Part shown: one piece after another, positions 49,290 through 60,680 of the stretch
How positions within the stretch are numbered: position 1 is the stretch's first letter
How the letters are laid out: the number at the start of each line of letters is the position of its first letter
Assembly: GCA_026874595.1 (NCBI GenBank)
Contig: CM049312.1
Location: forward strand, 69,776,929 to 69,840,928
Length of the DNA: 64,000 bases
Direction: 5' to 3'
From: Sipunculus nudus
Lineage: Eukaryota; Annelida; Sipuncula; Golfingiida; Sipunculidae
Notes under the pieces: generated by a model
Told to the model about the DNA's origin: nothing
The model's input: only the letters and a program-made list of their open reading frames with translations
Databases searched by the model: none
Position numbers and translations under genes: made by a program

Positions 49290-52200
49290 GTGAGGAAGGC
49301 AGTTCATGAAGTCTTCAAATTTTTGGTTTATTGTTGTTTGCTCAACTTAGCCCTAGGCCTTGGGGAAACCAGCAAAAATTCATTAAACACAACAGTCATT
49401 AGATAAATTGATTCTTAGTAAATATATCAATTGGTATTAATGATTGTATAATTTCCTTAAACTACTGGACTCTTTCTCAGAAATTTGGACACTCACTGTG
49501 AAGAGAAAACCCATATCATGTCACAAAATTTCCTTTCTGGAACATTATTTTACCTTCAAATTTGATGATTCTCCCCTATTTCCTGTCAAGGATGCCAGTG
49601 ATCATTAAGCGAAAAATCTTTTTTTTATACTGCTGACTTTCACCAGTTCACAGGGTTTGTAACTTGAAACACCAGAAGACTAGGGCCATTTATTTAAACT
49701 ACTGTAACCATAAATAGCAAATTGTGAATCACAACATTATTATTTTTAAATTTTGTGCTCTGTGCATTAATATTATGTGGAATAAGTGCCAAATTTTTGT
49801 TTGAAATAAAATTTGTTGAGCGAATCAAGATAATACATGTAATACCATTTGGCATATTTTTCATAACAGTCCCTATATTAAAGAAGTCCTTTCCTTTTAC
49901 GTTTGAAAGCACAACATGTTAGTGTTGTGTGATCATAGCTCCTATCTATGGCAGCCTGGAGTTGAGGTAAGTGTGGTATTTCAAATACACATGCCAACTG
50001 CAAATTCAAAATGATGTTCTAGATATATTTTACATACAAAGCATGTCCTAGTTGTTAAAAGTAGTGGCTTTCTGGTATAATATTTGTAGGATTTGTAGGT
50101 GTGTTTGTGATCTTGCAAGGTCTGGTGTTCTTAAAGTTCAACTCTCACCACACAAAATGTTTAAGAATAGTAAATTTAGAAACAAGTGTTAAATTTTCAG
50201 TGATGCATTACAAAAAAAGTAACATGTTTTTTGAGTCGTAAGAAATTGAGAGTTGCAGTAAGTTGTAGGATTTATTTTCCTGGGTCATTTGGTGCTTTTA
50301 TCTTTCATATGATACTTACAAAAAGGGCCCCCTTTAATTTGTTTTAACCAGTGGCAGGAGAATTTTTTTCCACAGGACATTGTTTGATATATTCAAGCCC
50401 TAATCTCTGTTGTATATTATATACTAATTCTGCAATCTTGTTAGTTTTACCAACTCATCAATAGGATATTAACCAAAGGTAAGACTCCTGGCCAGTTTCT
50501 GTACACTCTGTTGTCTTCTGTTTCTGTGTATAAGAAACCCTGTACTGTTTACAATTAATAGTGTCTGTAAAATATTGCAGTATTATACAAAATATTAAGT
50601 TCGTCCGTTCATTTGGATGTTTGATTGTATTTCCTTGACAAAATGCTTTGATGTACATTGATGGTGATACTCCTTGGGAAATAAGTACCAGAGTCCTTAT
50701 GGGATTTGAAAATTGATTGCACTGACTGAAATCATGTAGTATTAGTATTCCAGATTGATATATTACACATATATTGACATTTCAGCTTTTATATTTATGA
50801 GGAATAGAACTGCTCATCCCTGTAATTCCCTTAAAAGGTGGCTTTCAGTTTATGGACCATTGTAGGCTGCAGCTTTAATTAGGTATGAGGCCACAAAAAG
50901 GGGGAATATAGTATTTGTAATTTTGAATAAAGCTTTAAGTTCACTTTAGAAATTTACTTAGGTGTTAATGGCATAATGCTTACAGACAGACCATTGACTT
51001 TTGTGATAAACCTGATAATAGATCCATGTTACTATGCCCAAACACTCAATATCATTAGGAAATTCTGTAACAAGTAATTGTTTCACACTTCAGACAGCAT
51101 ACAGATATTTAAAGGACATCCTTAGATTATTCCAGTTTAAACTTTATAAAGATAGTGCTGCTACTTTTAAGACTTAAAATACTTTTTAAAAAAATATTTT
51201 TCTTTTTTATTTTTTTTTTCAGATTGAATTTTGTACAGTTATTCATTTTTCCTAAAAAGACAGTGATTTTTACACTCCTTGTGCATTTTTTTTTCAGAAC
51301 TTTGTTAGTCTGGATGAAATACCGTTTATAAAATCCAGAACAGAGATGTGCTTTATGAGTACCAAATTGGAATAATTATTGTAACTTGTTTGAGAAATAT
51401 GGTAACAGCCTAAGCTTCCTTCAGTTCTCCCTTGCCTAGCTGTTCTTTATGAGACCCTATCTGCCTGGAAGACACCTTGATTGAGGTGAACTACCAAAAG
51501 ACAACTCTCTTATTTTCAACAGACAGGACTCTTATCTCTAGTCTAAAAAGTAAATATTGCTCAAACATCAACCTCAGTAATTTCTGTAAGGGGCTTTCCC
51601 ATTGGCCAGTTTGCCTGAAAGTCCCTTTTGCTTAAAATTTGTTACGGACCCAATAGCCTCAAGTGACTCTGGCAGCCGTACAAAGCAGTGACAAAGCCAG
51701 CCAGTGTGTTGCAAGCTAAATTGTACAATGAGATATTGCCAGATACCATAATATTTTACATATATTTCACATACCTGGTATGTGAATAGGTCCCTTTAAT
51801 TTCCATACCTCACACTGCTAGTTACGACAAACTAGCCATTCACTGAAGGCATGTGAATAAGCATACAAGGCAGTTAAATATTTATACCTGTACATTGAGT
51901 TTTTTTTTTTTCAAAATTGTTTTTGTGCTCAAACAGTTTAACAGTTGGGCTGCTTGATTAGGAGTAACATGATACCTGTGAATGTCAGTATATCACAAAA
52001 AAAAATTAAGGTCTGCTATACTCTTCAAGATCTTCACCACAGTTGTTGTTTTGGCTTTCTCTGCCATTCCAACCAAATGGACACTATCTGTTGTGAACAA
52101 ATGGGGCCTCATGGATGAAATATTCAGAACTAGGGAATGAAAAACCTGATCTCCTTATATAACCTTATAAAAAGCCTTAATTTGGTTCATAATTGGTTCA

Positions 52201-53058
52201 AAATTGGTTCATAATCATGATACACAATATCACAATAAAAAAAAGATCTTTTACACAAATATACACCTTTTATCTACTTTTTTTTGGAGAAATTGTAAAA
52301 TATTTTTTTTTCTTTTTTTTTTTACTTGTTCATAAAATGCAAATTGGCAGCACTGTAAACAATTACTTTATGGAACATCTATAAATATCTACTGCTGATC
52401 AGAAGTTAAATGAGTCCATGAAATTTAAAAACAAAATGGAATACAAGAAGAAAGCACTTGAAATAAACACTTATAATTAAATAATTATTAAAAACTCATT
52501 TTAAACTAAAGTTTGCAGAAAGACTATAATACATTGACATTGATACTTTGCTGTAGTTATTATATATAAATTATAAATATAATATATATAATAAAAATTA
52601 AATTATTCATCAATAATAACTGTAAATTATGTATATTAATATTATTATCTTAACTAATATAATGTATTCATATTATTATAATATAATTGAAGTTTAATTT
52701 AATGCATAAATAGGGTGAGGTAAGGGGTTTATATGAAAGATTTGAATATATGTTATATTATTCAGATTAATAATACCGGTACTTAAAAACAAAAAGGTCT
52801 ACAATTAATTAATTTGTGACTGTTTTTGTCCAGGATTAACTCTACTTAATGATGCTCTCACCATGTCTTGCCAAACAAATGAAAACAAAATATCAGGCAT
52901 TTTGAGAATTTCTGGTAAACAATATTTTATCATTCTGATATGGCTGATGATGTCTGCTAACTGAGGGCCTCTGTGGTATGATTTCTGTTTGTAACCACAG
53001 AATAATACATAATGATATTTTTGTTTTATGTTTGAGGATGCCTCATATTATACTGCAG
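49290..53058 (+). other. SRRM2 intron, 3.8 kb
   Basis: A GTGAGG donor and TACTGCAG acceptor bound it. I see AT-rich sequence, poly-T tracts near 51216 and 52308-52321 and an extremely AT-rich part at 52555-52690. No transposon termini or coding exon were recognised. Confidence 0.8.
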
Positions 53059-53160
53059 ATCAGAGAGTGAATCTAAAAAGAAGAAAAAGGCGCCCAGCCC
53101 ATCCCCCAGCACGGACTCTGACTCTGACAGCTCCGCAGAAACCACTGATGACTCAGCCAG
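53059..53160 (+). CDS. SRRM2: SRRM2 orthologue, Lys/Ser-Pro/Asp-Ser exon
   Basis: This 102-bp exon has acceptor TACTGCAG and donor CAG|GTCAGT, phase 2 at both ends. It reads RSESESKKKKKAPSPSPSTD, then DSDSDSSAETTDDSA. The SESESKK start matches vertebrate SRRM2 (KHRSESESKKRKHRSP). The acidic DSDSDSS tail carries casein-kinase-like acidic Ser clusters. Base composition is noticeably richer in GC than the surrounding introns, as expected for true coding sequence. Confidence 0.9.
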
Positions 53161-53323
53161 GTCAGTGCGACAACGTAATGTTGATAGATTTGTGTATTTC
53201 CTGCAATCCGTGTGCAGTGATGAGATTGGTTGGCTTTACATATTCGCAAGGCTAATAATTATTGATTTCTTATTTTGAACCTTTTTTGGGTGTTTAATTT
53301 TCGGGATTGCACCAGAACCTTTT

Positions 53324-54307
53324 GTTACAGGGTGACATAAAGGGGGACAGAACTGTCTCGCTAGTGAAGCATGCTTTTCTAGCGAAGCGGTTGGGACGCT
53401 GGACATGTGCACTTCTGGCATGATTTCGAATCCCGGATGGGCCAAGAATTTTCCCCTGAGCAGTATGTCTTAGTAACAAAATGGGGGCTGGTCCAATGTG
53501 ACCGTAAACTTTGTTGCCCAGATAATAAGCTCACCAAAGTGTGACTCTTGGGATAATTTGTCTTGTTCTGATGGCAATACGCTCTTAAGAGGGGGTGTGT
53601 TATGAGGTGACATAAAAGCGGACTGAACTGTCTCGGTAGGGAAGCTTGCTTTTCTAGCGAAGCAGTTGATACGCCGGACTTGTGCACCACCGACATGGGT
53701 TCGAATCCCAGATCAGCCAAGAATTAATCCCTGAAAAATTTGTCTTCATAACATAATGGGGGCTAGTCCAACTTGACAGGAAAACTTTGTGGCCCAGGGA
53801 ATAAGCTCACCAAAGTGTGACTCTGGGATAATTAGTCTTGCTCTGATAGAAGAACGCTCTTAGGAGGGGGTGTGTTACAGGGTGACATAAAAGAGGACCG
53901 AACTGTCTCGCTAGTGAAGCTTGCTTTTCCAGCGAAGGGGTTGGGACGCCAGACATGTGCACCACCGACATGGGTTCAAATCCCAGATTGGCCCAGAATT
54001 TTCCTCTGAGCAATTTGTCTTCGTAACAAAATGGGGGCTCGTCCAATGTGACGGTAAACTTTGTGGCCTAGGGAATAATTAAGCTCACCAAAGTGTGACT
54101 CCTGGAATAATTAGTCTTGTTCTGATAGCAGAACGCTCTTAAGAGGGAGTGTTTTTCGGGTTGACATGGAAGTAGACAGAACTGTCTCACTAAGAAAGCT
54201 TGCTTTTCTAGAGAAGCGGTTGGTATGCTTGACTTGTGCGCCACCAACATAGGTTCAACTCCCAGATCGGCCCAGAATTTTCCCCTGAAAAATTTGTCTT
54301 CGTAACA
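53324..54307 (+). repeat. tandem array of ~275-bp tRNA-like SINE units
   Basis: GTTACAGGGTGACATAAA-type starts recur at about 53324, 53599, 53874 and 54151, a period of 275-277 bp. Each unit carries CTAGCGAAGCGGTTGGGACG, like a pol III A box, and about 45 bp later GGGTTCGAATCCC or variants, a B box. The rest reads AATTTTCCCCTGAG, CGTAACAAAATGGGGGCT and AAGCTCACCAAAGTGTGACT. The last unit is cut after CTTCGTAAC. No standard mature tRNA can be folded. Tandem rather than dispersed SINE-like units are unusual. Confidence 0.7.
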
Positions 54308-56307
54308 CTATACAATCTAAATTCAACAGTTTTTGTATTTATTATAAATTAGAAAAAAATGCCACTCATTTTTGTTACAATCATACAATGATCTGTGACT
54401 CATTTGATATATAATTCGGCGATTACTGCGCTTTAACAAGAATTAATGTGTGTCTGCATTAGCTGGTTTTGATATCATGAACGTATTATGTTGCTGATTA
54501 ACTAGCCTTGTTTTCAGAGGTGTTATAACACTTTTTTGCGGATGCATAATCACCTCTTATTCCTCTCGGGTGATGGGGCATCTTAATCCTGAGGGTTTCA
54601 TATTGGCAATTATTTCCCATTTGCAAATATTGTGAAATAAAAACTTTCACAAAGAAAGAGGCAAAAACAGTATATGCAACATATGCTGTATCTCTTTCAT
54701 TATATTCGCTGCTTGTTTAGCATGGTGCTGGGTTATACTGCCAGACACTGGCACAGAGCCAAGAATTGCAGACAGACCATTTGAAGAGTGTGGGTATCAT
54801 TTTGTGCATCAATCTCCAAATTTCAGTTTTAGGGTAGATAGAATCATGATAGGGGAAAAACAAAAAAAAAAACTTTTTTTGAGATCTTGTTGTTTAATAT
54901 AAGTTAATTAAAAAGCGGATTATTGTTACTGGGGACTTACAAAAGTGGGCCTTTTAAAAATTTGATTTGTTTTAAATGTTACAAAATCATGTGAAAATGT
55001 GTGAAAAATTTTAAAAATGTATACTACCAGAAAGAACACAGTACCAGGTTTAAATTAATGTATACTTAATGGGGTCTAACATGAATTTAAAGCACTTTTG
55101 AATTGAATTTAGTGATATGGGTTTCAAATAATAATGATATCTCAAGCTAGTTAGACACAAAGGTTGACTGTATTAGTTGATTAATAAGACCTGCAGGTTC
55201 CAGGTCTGGACTACAGATTGTTATTCTCTTTGACATCATGCAACACATTTCTTATTTGGCTATATGGTACCATAATGATATGACTACCCCTTTACTGATT
55301 ATAGGCTCACTAAACCGCACTTAAATGTGGCACCTAAAACCCCCTTATATGGCTAGATTATCTATGGTCAAATTGCATATTTATTTTTGAATTCTGTTTC
55401 CAGATCCCAAAATACTTAAGCAGTCTCTCCCATTAAGAACTGTTCAAAATTTGGTAAATATGCAACAAAAGCTGATAATGATTTTGCTTGTAATGTAAAT
55501 GTACACAGTGTCAGACTCTGTCGGAAATCTAAAATGTTAACAGGAAAGGGCTATCATTGACATCTGTGCTGTCCTCTAATGTTACAGAGATTAACAGTCT
55601 TATCTGCACCCAGAAAACAGGCTGTGGGGAAAATATAGATTGAAGGCCTTCTGGTATCACATTAGAGTTATTGTTGTATTATCTTGTTGACTTTTAGGAG
55701 GAAGTCTTTGTAACTTAAAATGCAGTTTATTTTGTTGGATGTCACACTCACAGTTATACAGATGAACAAGACAGATGCCACTCTCTGTTGGCATTACAGG
55801 ACACATTCCAGGTGTATTTAGTTGCATCTTTTGATTGAACATTACAGTTTGTAACAAAACAATTGTAGCAGTCAGATTTGGTTCAAAATGATGATTACAA
55901 GGTTAGACAGGGATCCATAACTTACTTGTAATATTCCTTTCATGGAGATCTTTAACATCTGTCCACCCATCTGTCCGCCCGTATAATTGGCTTGTTGACC
56001 CATTTCAAGCCAAACCTTTTGACCAAAACTTTTCATTTTTGACATATTGCTCACTCACCTACAGATGAAGAACCCTATCAATTTTGAGGTCACATGGTCA
56101 TAGGTCAAGATCATGGGACCCACTTCATGAAAAGTTTGTGTATACATTTAAAGCCAAGCTGTTTGACCAAAACCTTTCATCTTTAACATATGGTTCACCC
56201 ACAAGTGCAGGATCTATTGATTTTGGGGTCAAAGGTCAAGGCCACAGGACCCTCTTCTTGAAAAAGATTGTGGACTTTTATGCAAACCGTTTGACCAAAA
56301 TATTTCA

Positions 56308-58310
56308 TTTTTAGCTCAGCTGACTTTAAGTCATCTGAGCTATAGCCATCACCCTTTGTCCATCGTCCGTCTGGCCAGCCAGCCGTAAACAGGGCACAAA
56401 TTATAACCGCTAGACCTAGAAACTTCAAACTATACATCCAGGGAGGTCCTGGGCAAATCTCCTGGGAAACCTGAAATTTGGGTCATGGTGACCCATATTT
56501 TGTGACTTGTTGGCTGAAAACATGATTTTGAGCACCCAGACATTCAGACAGGGCACAAATTGTATCTATTAGGCCTATCCTAGGTAAGTGTCCTAGGAAA
56601 TCATAAACTAGGTCACTGTGACCTATATTCTGTGACCTATAGAGAAAAGATGTCATATGACCACCCTGAATGTCAGATGGGGACAAATCATAAATGTGGA
56701 GCCTAGAATCTTCTTACACAATTTCCAGGGAGTTTCTAGGCAAATCTCCTTGGAAACCTGAAATTAGGTGATTGTAACCTATATTTCATTACCTACGGGC
56801 CGAAAACATGATTTTTAGCATCCAGACAGTCAGAAGGGGCACAAATTATATTGATAAGGCCTAGAATCCTCCAATGTGAGTTTTAGGGAGGTCCTAGGCA
56901 AATCTACTTGGAAACCTGAAATTAGGTCATGGTGACCTATATTTTGTGACCTACAGGCCGAAAACATGATTTCATGTACCCTGAATGTCAGATTGGGACA
57001 AATTATATATGTGAGGCCTAGAATCTTTTAACTCAGTATCCTGAGAGTTTCTGAGCAAATCTCCTTGGAAACCTGAAATTAGGACATAGTGACCTATATT
57101 TTGTGACTTATGGGCAGAAAACATGATTTTGAGTACCCATACAGTCAGATTGGGCACAAATAGTATCCATTAGGCCTTGAATCCTCCAACATGACATTTA
57201 GGGAGGTCCTAGGCAAATGTCCTTTGAAACATGAAATTAGATCACTGTTACCTATATTCTGCAACCTATAGAAAAAAGATGTCATTTGAACACCCTGAAT
57301 GTCAAATGGTGACAAATCGTATCTGTAAGGCCCAGAATCTTCTTTCACAATTTCCTGGGAGGCTCTAGGCAAATCTCCTTGGAAACCTGAAATAAGGTCA
57401 TGGTGATCTACATTTTATGACCTATTAGACAAAAACCTGATTTTGAGCACCCTGAATGTCAGATGGGCACAAATCATATCTGTTAGGCCTAGAATCTTCT
57501 AATGCAACATCCTAGGAGGTCCTAGGCAAATCTCCTTGGAAACCTGAAATTAGGTCATGGTGTCCTACATTTTGTGACCTACAGGCCAAAAACAGGATTC
57601 TGAGCATCCAGACAGTCAGTAGGGCACAAATCATATCTGTTAGGCCTAGAATCTTCTAATGCAACATCCTAGGAGGTCCTAGGCAAATCCCCTTGGAAAC
57701 CTGAAATAGGTCACCATGACCTGTATTTTGCCACATATCAGAAAAGATGTCATATAAGCACCCAGACAGTCAGACAGGGCACAAGGGCACAAATTGTATC
57801 CATTAGGCCTAGAATCTTTTAATCTAAAATTTAGGGAGGTCTTAGTCAAGTGTCCTTGGAAACCTGAAATTAGGTCATAGTGACCTATATTGTGTGACTT
57901 ATGGGCTGAAAAATGGTTTTGAGCACCCAGACAGACAAGGCACAAATTGTATCCATTGCCCTAGAATCTTCTAACATGACATTCAGGGAAATCCTTGGCA
58001 GTTCTCCTTGGAAACCTGAAATTGGATCATGGTGACCTATATTCTGCAGCTATGGACTAGAAACATGATTTTGAGCCCCCAGACAGACAGGGTACAAATT
58101 GTATCCATTTTCCCTTGAACCCTCTATTGTGAAATCCAGGGGGGTCCTAGGCAGGTCTCCTATGAATCCTGAAATTTTTATTTTCTATCCATTTTTTCAA
58201 CACTGTAACTTTAGCCATAGGCTATTCTCACAGACAATATATAACATTAATAAAAAAATGAGCACCTAGTCTAAATTAACTGAGCTTAATGGCCCATGGG
58301 CCACTTGTTT
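56308..58310 (+). mobile_element. Helitron-like element (family A), copy A5 with a long tandem core
   Basis: The head is TTTTTAGCTCAGCTGACTTTA with a short GTCC tract. The tail has CTGAGCT, the perfect palindrome GGCCCATGGGCC (58291-58302) and CTTGTTT ending 58310. The core is an array of about 11-12 units of ~157 bp. This layout (arm, microsatellite, ~160-bp core repeats) corresponds to what I know of pearl / BIV160 elements of bivalves. Confidence 0.7.
56385..58180 (+). repeat. ~157-bp tandem repeat array inside A5
   Basis: The unit is marked by GGGCACAAAT..TAT...TTAGGCCTAGAATC, then TCCTAGGCAAATCTCCTTGG and AAACCTGAAATTAGGTCA. Marks fall near 56390, 56545, 56676, 56832, 56990, 57147, 57305, 57462, 57619, 57785, 57935 and 58086. 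Most intervals are 155-158 bp; one is about 131. Linker text varies between CACCCAGACAGTCAGA and CACCCTGAATGTCAGA types. Confidence 0.85.
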
Positions 58311-59311
58311 TCATATGGCTCACCCACCCATAGAGGAAGAATTCTATTGATTTTGAGATCACTGGGTCAAAGGTCAGGGTCACAGAACTGCCCTCCTATT
58401 TTTCACACTGTAATACACCCAGTCTAATTATGCTCCCATGTGAATGGGTGCTCTGCTTTGCAGTGCCCTTGTTAGCTTGTGTTGTTATGCCTGAACATGC
58501 TTTAGCCTTCACTGAACCGCTAACCATACCTGTTACAAAGTATAAGACATTTAGAGACTGAATAAAAATTATATAAAATAATATTGTGTAGGTTTATCCT
58601 CAGATAATTGTTAGCACTTTTAAGTAAAACAACAAAATTGGTATATTGTCTGCGTGCCAGAGAATTAAAGAATGAATTTGACTTTGATCTAGGTGTCATT
58701 TGTGTTACCCTTTCAGTTAGGCCTCTTAGCATAGCCTTCAATATATATAAAGAATACATAAATAAGATATGCGAAACAAGCCTCTGTTGTATAAACAGAA
58801 TTATAGAAACCTTGAATCGGATATCTTTATGTAACCTGTGTAACCTTTATGGCCTTCGAGGTGTATTTGATTCTAGATTGTTGCCTCCGCCAGAAGGGTA
58901 TGCATTCATTCTCGTTCATGTGTGTTTGTGTTTGTTCTTAACATAAATCAGGCAATCATGAACAAAATCTCACAAAATTTTTAAAGCCTTTCAGGAATGG
59001 GCCATGGAAGAATGGATTACTTGTTAGTGTGGCTCTGCCTCATGATCTGAGTCCAGCAAGGACATCAAAGAATATTCACAAAGGTAGAGCAACTTATCCA
59101 CAAATGAATTGAGGATATGGGCCAAATAAGTGAATGCAAACACTTTGTGGGGGAACTGAAGCATGAATGAATCTGGGAGTATGGGCTGATAAGAGAATGC
59201 AAACAAGTTTTAGGGAGCATCCCACAATAAGGACCACCCACTTGGTTGAGGCTTGCATTCCATAGAATGCATATTTCTAGATTTAACTTTTAGTTTATGT
59301 TGGTTTCACAG

Positions 59312-59476
59312 CTCTGCCCCCTCTGTAGAAGAACAGTCTGTCGAAACAAACACCAATGTTGAACTGCCCGACCCAGCTGCTGCAAGTGCTGCCACAGAGA
59401 CCAAGTATGCCACGTCATCTGCTAGCTCCAATGAGGAACACCAAGAGGAACTCCAGGCTCAGCCAGACAGTCCTGT
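59312..59476 (+). CDS. SRRM2: SRRM2 orthologue, acidic Ser/Thr/Glu exon
   Basis: This 165-bp exon has acceptor GGTTTCACAG and donor CCTGT|GTAAGT, phase 2 at both ends. It reads SAPSVEEQSVETN, VELPDPAAASAATET and EEHQEELQAQPDSPV. There are no RS dipeptides or Lys runs, so it is a low-complexity acidic linker between the basic N-terminal modules and the RS tail. It has no family motif of its own. Membership rests on frame, splice sites and position. An in-frame TAA lies just past the donor. Confidence 0.8.
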
Positions 59477-59486
59477 GTAAGTAAAG

Positions 59487-59835
59487 GGGGTGCAGTATTC
59501 AATAAAAGATGCCTTACTTACAAAAAGTGCTGTACTCAATTAAGGGGCAGTACTCAAGAATACTCAGTACTACTAAAGAAGCTCAGTACTTCTAAAAAAA
59601 ACTACAGTGCTCGTTAAAGACCCACAGTACTCCCAAACAAGCTGCTTTCTCCTAAAAATAGCTGCAGTACTGATAAAAAAGCGGCAGTACTCCTTAAAAA
59701 ACCTCTGTACCACTAAAAACGGTGTAGTGCTACTAAAAGAGCCTTAGTACTCCTAATAAGAAAACTACGGTACTCCTAAAAAGGGTGTGGTACTCTACAA
59801 AATTCTTGTTGTGCTGATAAAATGGCAGCAGTACT
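59487..59835 (+). repeat. ~30-bp minisatellite (GCAGTACTCCTAAAAA type) next to a donor
   Basis: Roughly a dozen degenerate copies of a 28-32 bp unit centred on CAGTACTCCTAAAAA start about 10 bp after the donor at 59477 and fill a third of this 1,018-bp intron. Each unit carries a CAGTACT that resembles a weak acceptor or donor-like AGTA. Length polymorphism is likely. Confidence 0.75.
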
Positions 59836-60494
59836 ACAAAAACAAAATCTACAGGTCTCCATGAATTTTTACAAAATTCTGTGGAGATGTGAGCCTAGGA
59901 TCAAGAAGATAAGGATATTTTTGGGGCATTTAGGCCTCAGAAAGGAAGCAAATTTTGGGCTTGACCAGATGCTAGTTCTTACCAAACTTTAATTTGCCAT
60001 TTTGGGTATAAATGATGATACAATACAAGGAAAAGTTTTAAAGATAAAGAACTGAAGGGGGAGGTATGATATCACTGAATTAGTCATTTGGGCCTATTCC
60101 ATGTAGCTTTTCTCGGCCCCAAGCAGCCATTAATAGGCATTAGAATGATATTTATTCTACATTTGCCTGCTGCTCAAACATGACCCAGCGCCCTTTGACT
60201 ACTTGGTCGATAGCATGCTCTCTTGACCTTGGGATAAAGACTGTGATCAAGGGTCTTAGCTCAGAAAACTGTCAGAATGGGACATGAACCCACAACTGTG
60301 CAGTCACTAGTCTAGTGGACAACCATTACCCCACTGTACTTTCAATAAAAATATGCAGTAATAGGTTTTTTACTTTTTATTTTTGTGAAAAGATTGGTGA
60401 TCAGGAAAAGCTTTTTAATTTCAGGGCAGGTTAAGCAACTCAGACAGGTAGAAACATTTTATTTATAAATATTATGATGACTTGTATCTTGTAG

Positions 60495-60680
60495 AAGAAA
60501 AATTCCAAGCCCCAAAGAGCAGCCACCAGTTGTACAGAAAAATGGCCGCCACAGCCGGTCCTTAAGCTACTCACCGCCAAGACGAGAGGATTCACCACCA
60601 AGCAGGACAAAGGTCGAGAAAAACAGACGATCACCAAGTTATTCCCGTAGCAGGTCCAGAAGCAGGTCAAGGTCACATAG
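60495..60680 (+). CDS. SRRM2: SRRM2 orthologue, RS-rich exon with RSLSYSP motif
   Basis: This 186-bp exon has acceptor ATCTTGTAG and donor ATAG|GTAGGT, phase 2 at both ends. It reads VRKIPSPKEQPPVVQKNGRH, then SRSLSYSPPRREDSPPSR, NRRSPSYSRSRSRSRSRSHR. I match SRSLSYSP to the extreme C-terminal part of vertebrate SRRM2 (DSRSLSYSPVERRRPSP). RS dipeptides are substrates of SRPK/CLK kinases and drive speckle localisation. The acceptor is followed by AAG, a TAGAAG tandem, so one-codon alternative acceptor use is possible. The 690-bp next intron separates it from the second RS exon. Confidence 0.9.

Larger units (their letters stand above)
55920..58475 (+). mobile_element. older A-like element interrupted by A5
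   Basis: Sequence left of 56308 and right of 58310 shows the same unit type (CATATGG.TCACCCAC, ATTGATTTTG.GGTCA, GGTCAAAGGTCA) as in A1. The left flank breaks inside GACCAAAATATTTCATT and the right resumes TCATATGGCTCACCC, which together restore the unit. Remnants of a GTCC tract are near 55970 and a possible CCCTTGTTAG end near 58470. The head is missing. Confidence 0.45.
53161..59311 (+). other. SRRM2 intron, 6.2 kb
   Basis: It contains a tandem tRNA-like SINE array soon after the donor (53324-54307) and a nested A-family block (55920-58475). Between 54310 and 55900 and between 58480 and 59300 I see AT-rich sequence without a recognised gene; 58608-58946 has a 112-codon frame with no identifiable domain. 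The acceptor is GGTTTCACAG. Confidence 0.8.

Noticed and set aside
53640-53712. Possible genuine tRNA gene (A and B boxes)
   Set aside because: No acceptor stem or anticodon arm can be formed convincingly and the unit is tandemly repeated. Treated as a tRNA-like SINE.
58608-58946. 112-codon frame in the intron before exon 59312
   Set aside because: It has no RS, Lys-rich or other SRRM2-like content and no recognised domain; likely chance.
60420-60452. Possible microexons between close AG and GT pairs upstream of exon 60495
   Set aside because: Segments of 4-5 bp would break the phase 2 frame shared by all other exons, and no other evidence supports them.
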